The notes under the pieces: generated by a model
Told to the model about the DNA's origin: nothing
Databases searched by the model: none
The model's input: only the letters and a program-made list of their open reading frames with translations
Position numbers and translations under genes: made by a program
Shown: positions 6,109 to 6,205 of the stretch, piece by piece
Layout: each line of letters starts with the position of its first letter
Numbering within the stretch: the first letter of the stretch is position 1
NCBI GenBank assembly: GCA_937901265.1
Contig: CALCHA010000188.1
Coordinates: forward strand, 1-6,205
Reading direction: 5' to 3'
Source: an uncultured Phycisphaerales bacterium
GTDB taxonomy: Bacteria > Planctomycetota > Phycisphaerae > WQYP01
DNA length: 6,205 bases

Positions 6109-6205
6109 CGGGTGGTGAAGCTCGATGGCGGCAGGTGCTGCGCTGGGCGGCTGCCGTGGGGTTTGTCGCCGCGGGCGCGAACCACTTTCGCTCCATGGCC
6201 TTCTA
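6105..6205 (+). CDS. DoxX-like membrane protein, 3' partial
   Basis: A GTG overlaps the phosphatase stop as GTGA (6105-6108), a translational-coupling arrangement. The frame is open to the right edge and 33 complete residues are visible. After a short polar head comes a hydrophobic helix (RWAAAVGFVAAGANH) and then HFRSMAFY. The pattern of a first membrane helix ending in AG-x-NHF and an aromatic-rich turn is what small DoxX-family four-helix membrane proteins show at this place. The function of that family is poorly defined (redox or membrane-stress roles have been proposed). Only the first helix is present, so the family call is tentative; that it is a real membrane-protein start is better supported, by the ribosome site and the overlap. 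Confidence 0.6.
   Translation, partial: MTGGEARWRQVLRWAAAVGFVAAGANHFRSMAF

Noticed and set aside
1..6205. CRISPR arrays, tRNA or rRNA genes, insertion sequences
   Set aside because: No regularly spaced repeats, cloverleaf sequences, rRNA-like segments, transposase motifs or terminal inverted repeats were seen.

Overview
The window joins two DNA regions of different character, all read on the + strand. Bases 1 to about 1500 have intermediate GC (two sampled 60-base rows give 50% and 55%). They hold a reverse transcriptase gene cut by the left edge and a short ORF 3 bases after it. From about 1505 onward the sequence is strongly GC- and C-rich (a sampled row at 2041-2100 is 75% GC). It carries what looks like ordinary chromosomal genes with frequent GTG starts. 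The high GC, GTG starts and the mix of a coproheme-decarboxylase-type HemQ, PssA and a HEAT-like lipoprotein would fit a Planctomycetota/Phycisphaerae-like or other GC-rich Gram-negative-type bacterium. That assignment is only inference.

Layout: (1) 1-1356, a reverse transcriptase of the Unknown-Group/Abi/DRT (defence-associated) class, missing its N-terminus. (2) 1360 to about 1510, a short, probably truncated helical ORF that runs in frame into host sequence. (3) 1511-1650, a short non-coding stretch with a possible promoter. (4) 1651-3039, a secreted or lipid-anchored HEAT-like repeat protein. (5) 3138-3944, a HemQ/chlorite dismutase family protein, probably coproheme decarboxylase. (6) 3990-5036, phosphatidylserine synthase PssA. 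(7) 5041-6108, an inositol-monophosphatase family phosphatase. (8) 6105 to the right edge, the start of a DoxX-like membrane protein.

Genes 5 to 8 are tightly packed (gaps of 45 and 4 bases, then a 4-base GTGA overlap) and probably form one operon. Its products serve haem synthesis and phospholipid head-group/membrane metabolism. The reverse transcriptase is the accessory element. Its motifs argue for an anti-phage DRT-type enzyme, not a retron, group II intron or DGR enzyme. The change of base composition about 150 bases past its stop suggests the right-hand end of a horizontally acquired defence island. The partner genes or template RNA, if any, would lie to the left, outside the window.
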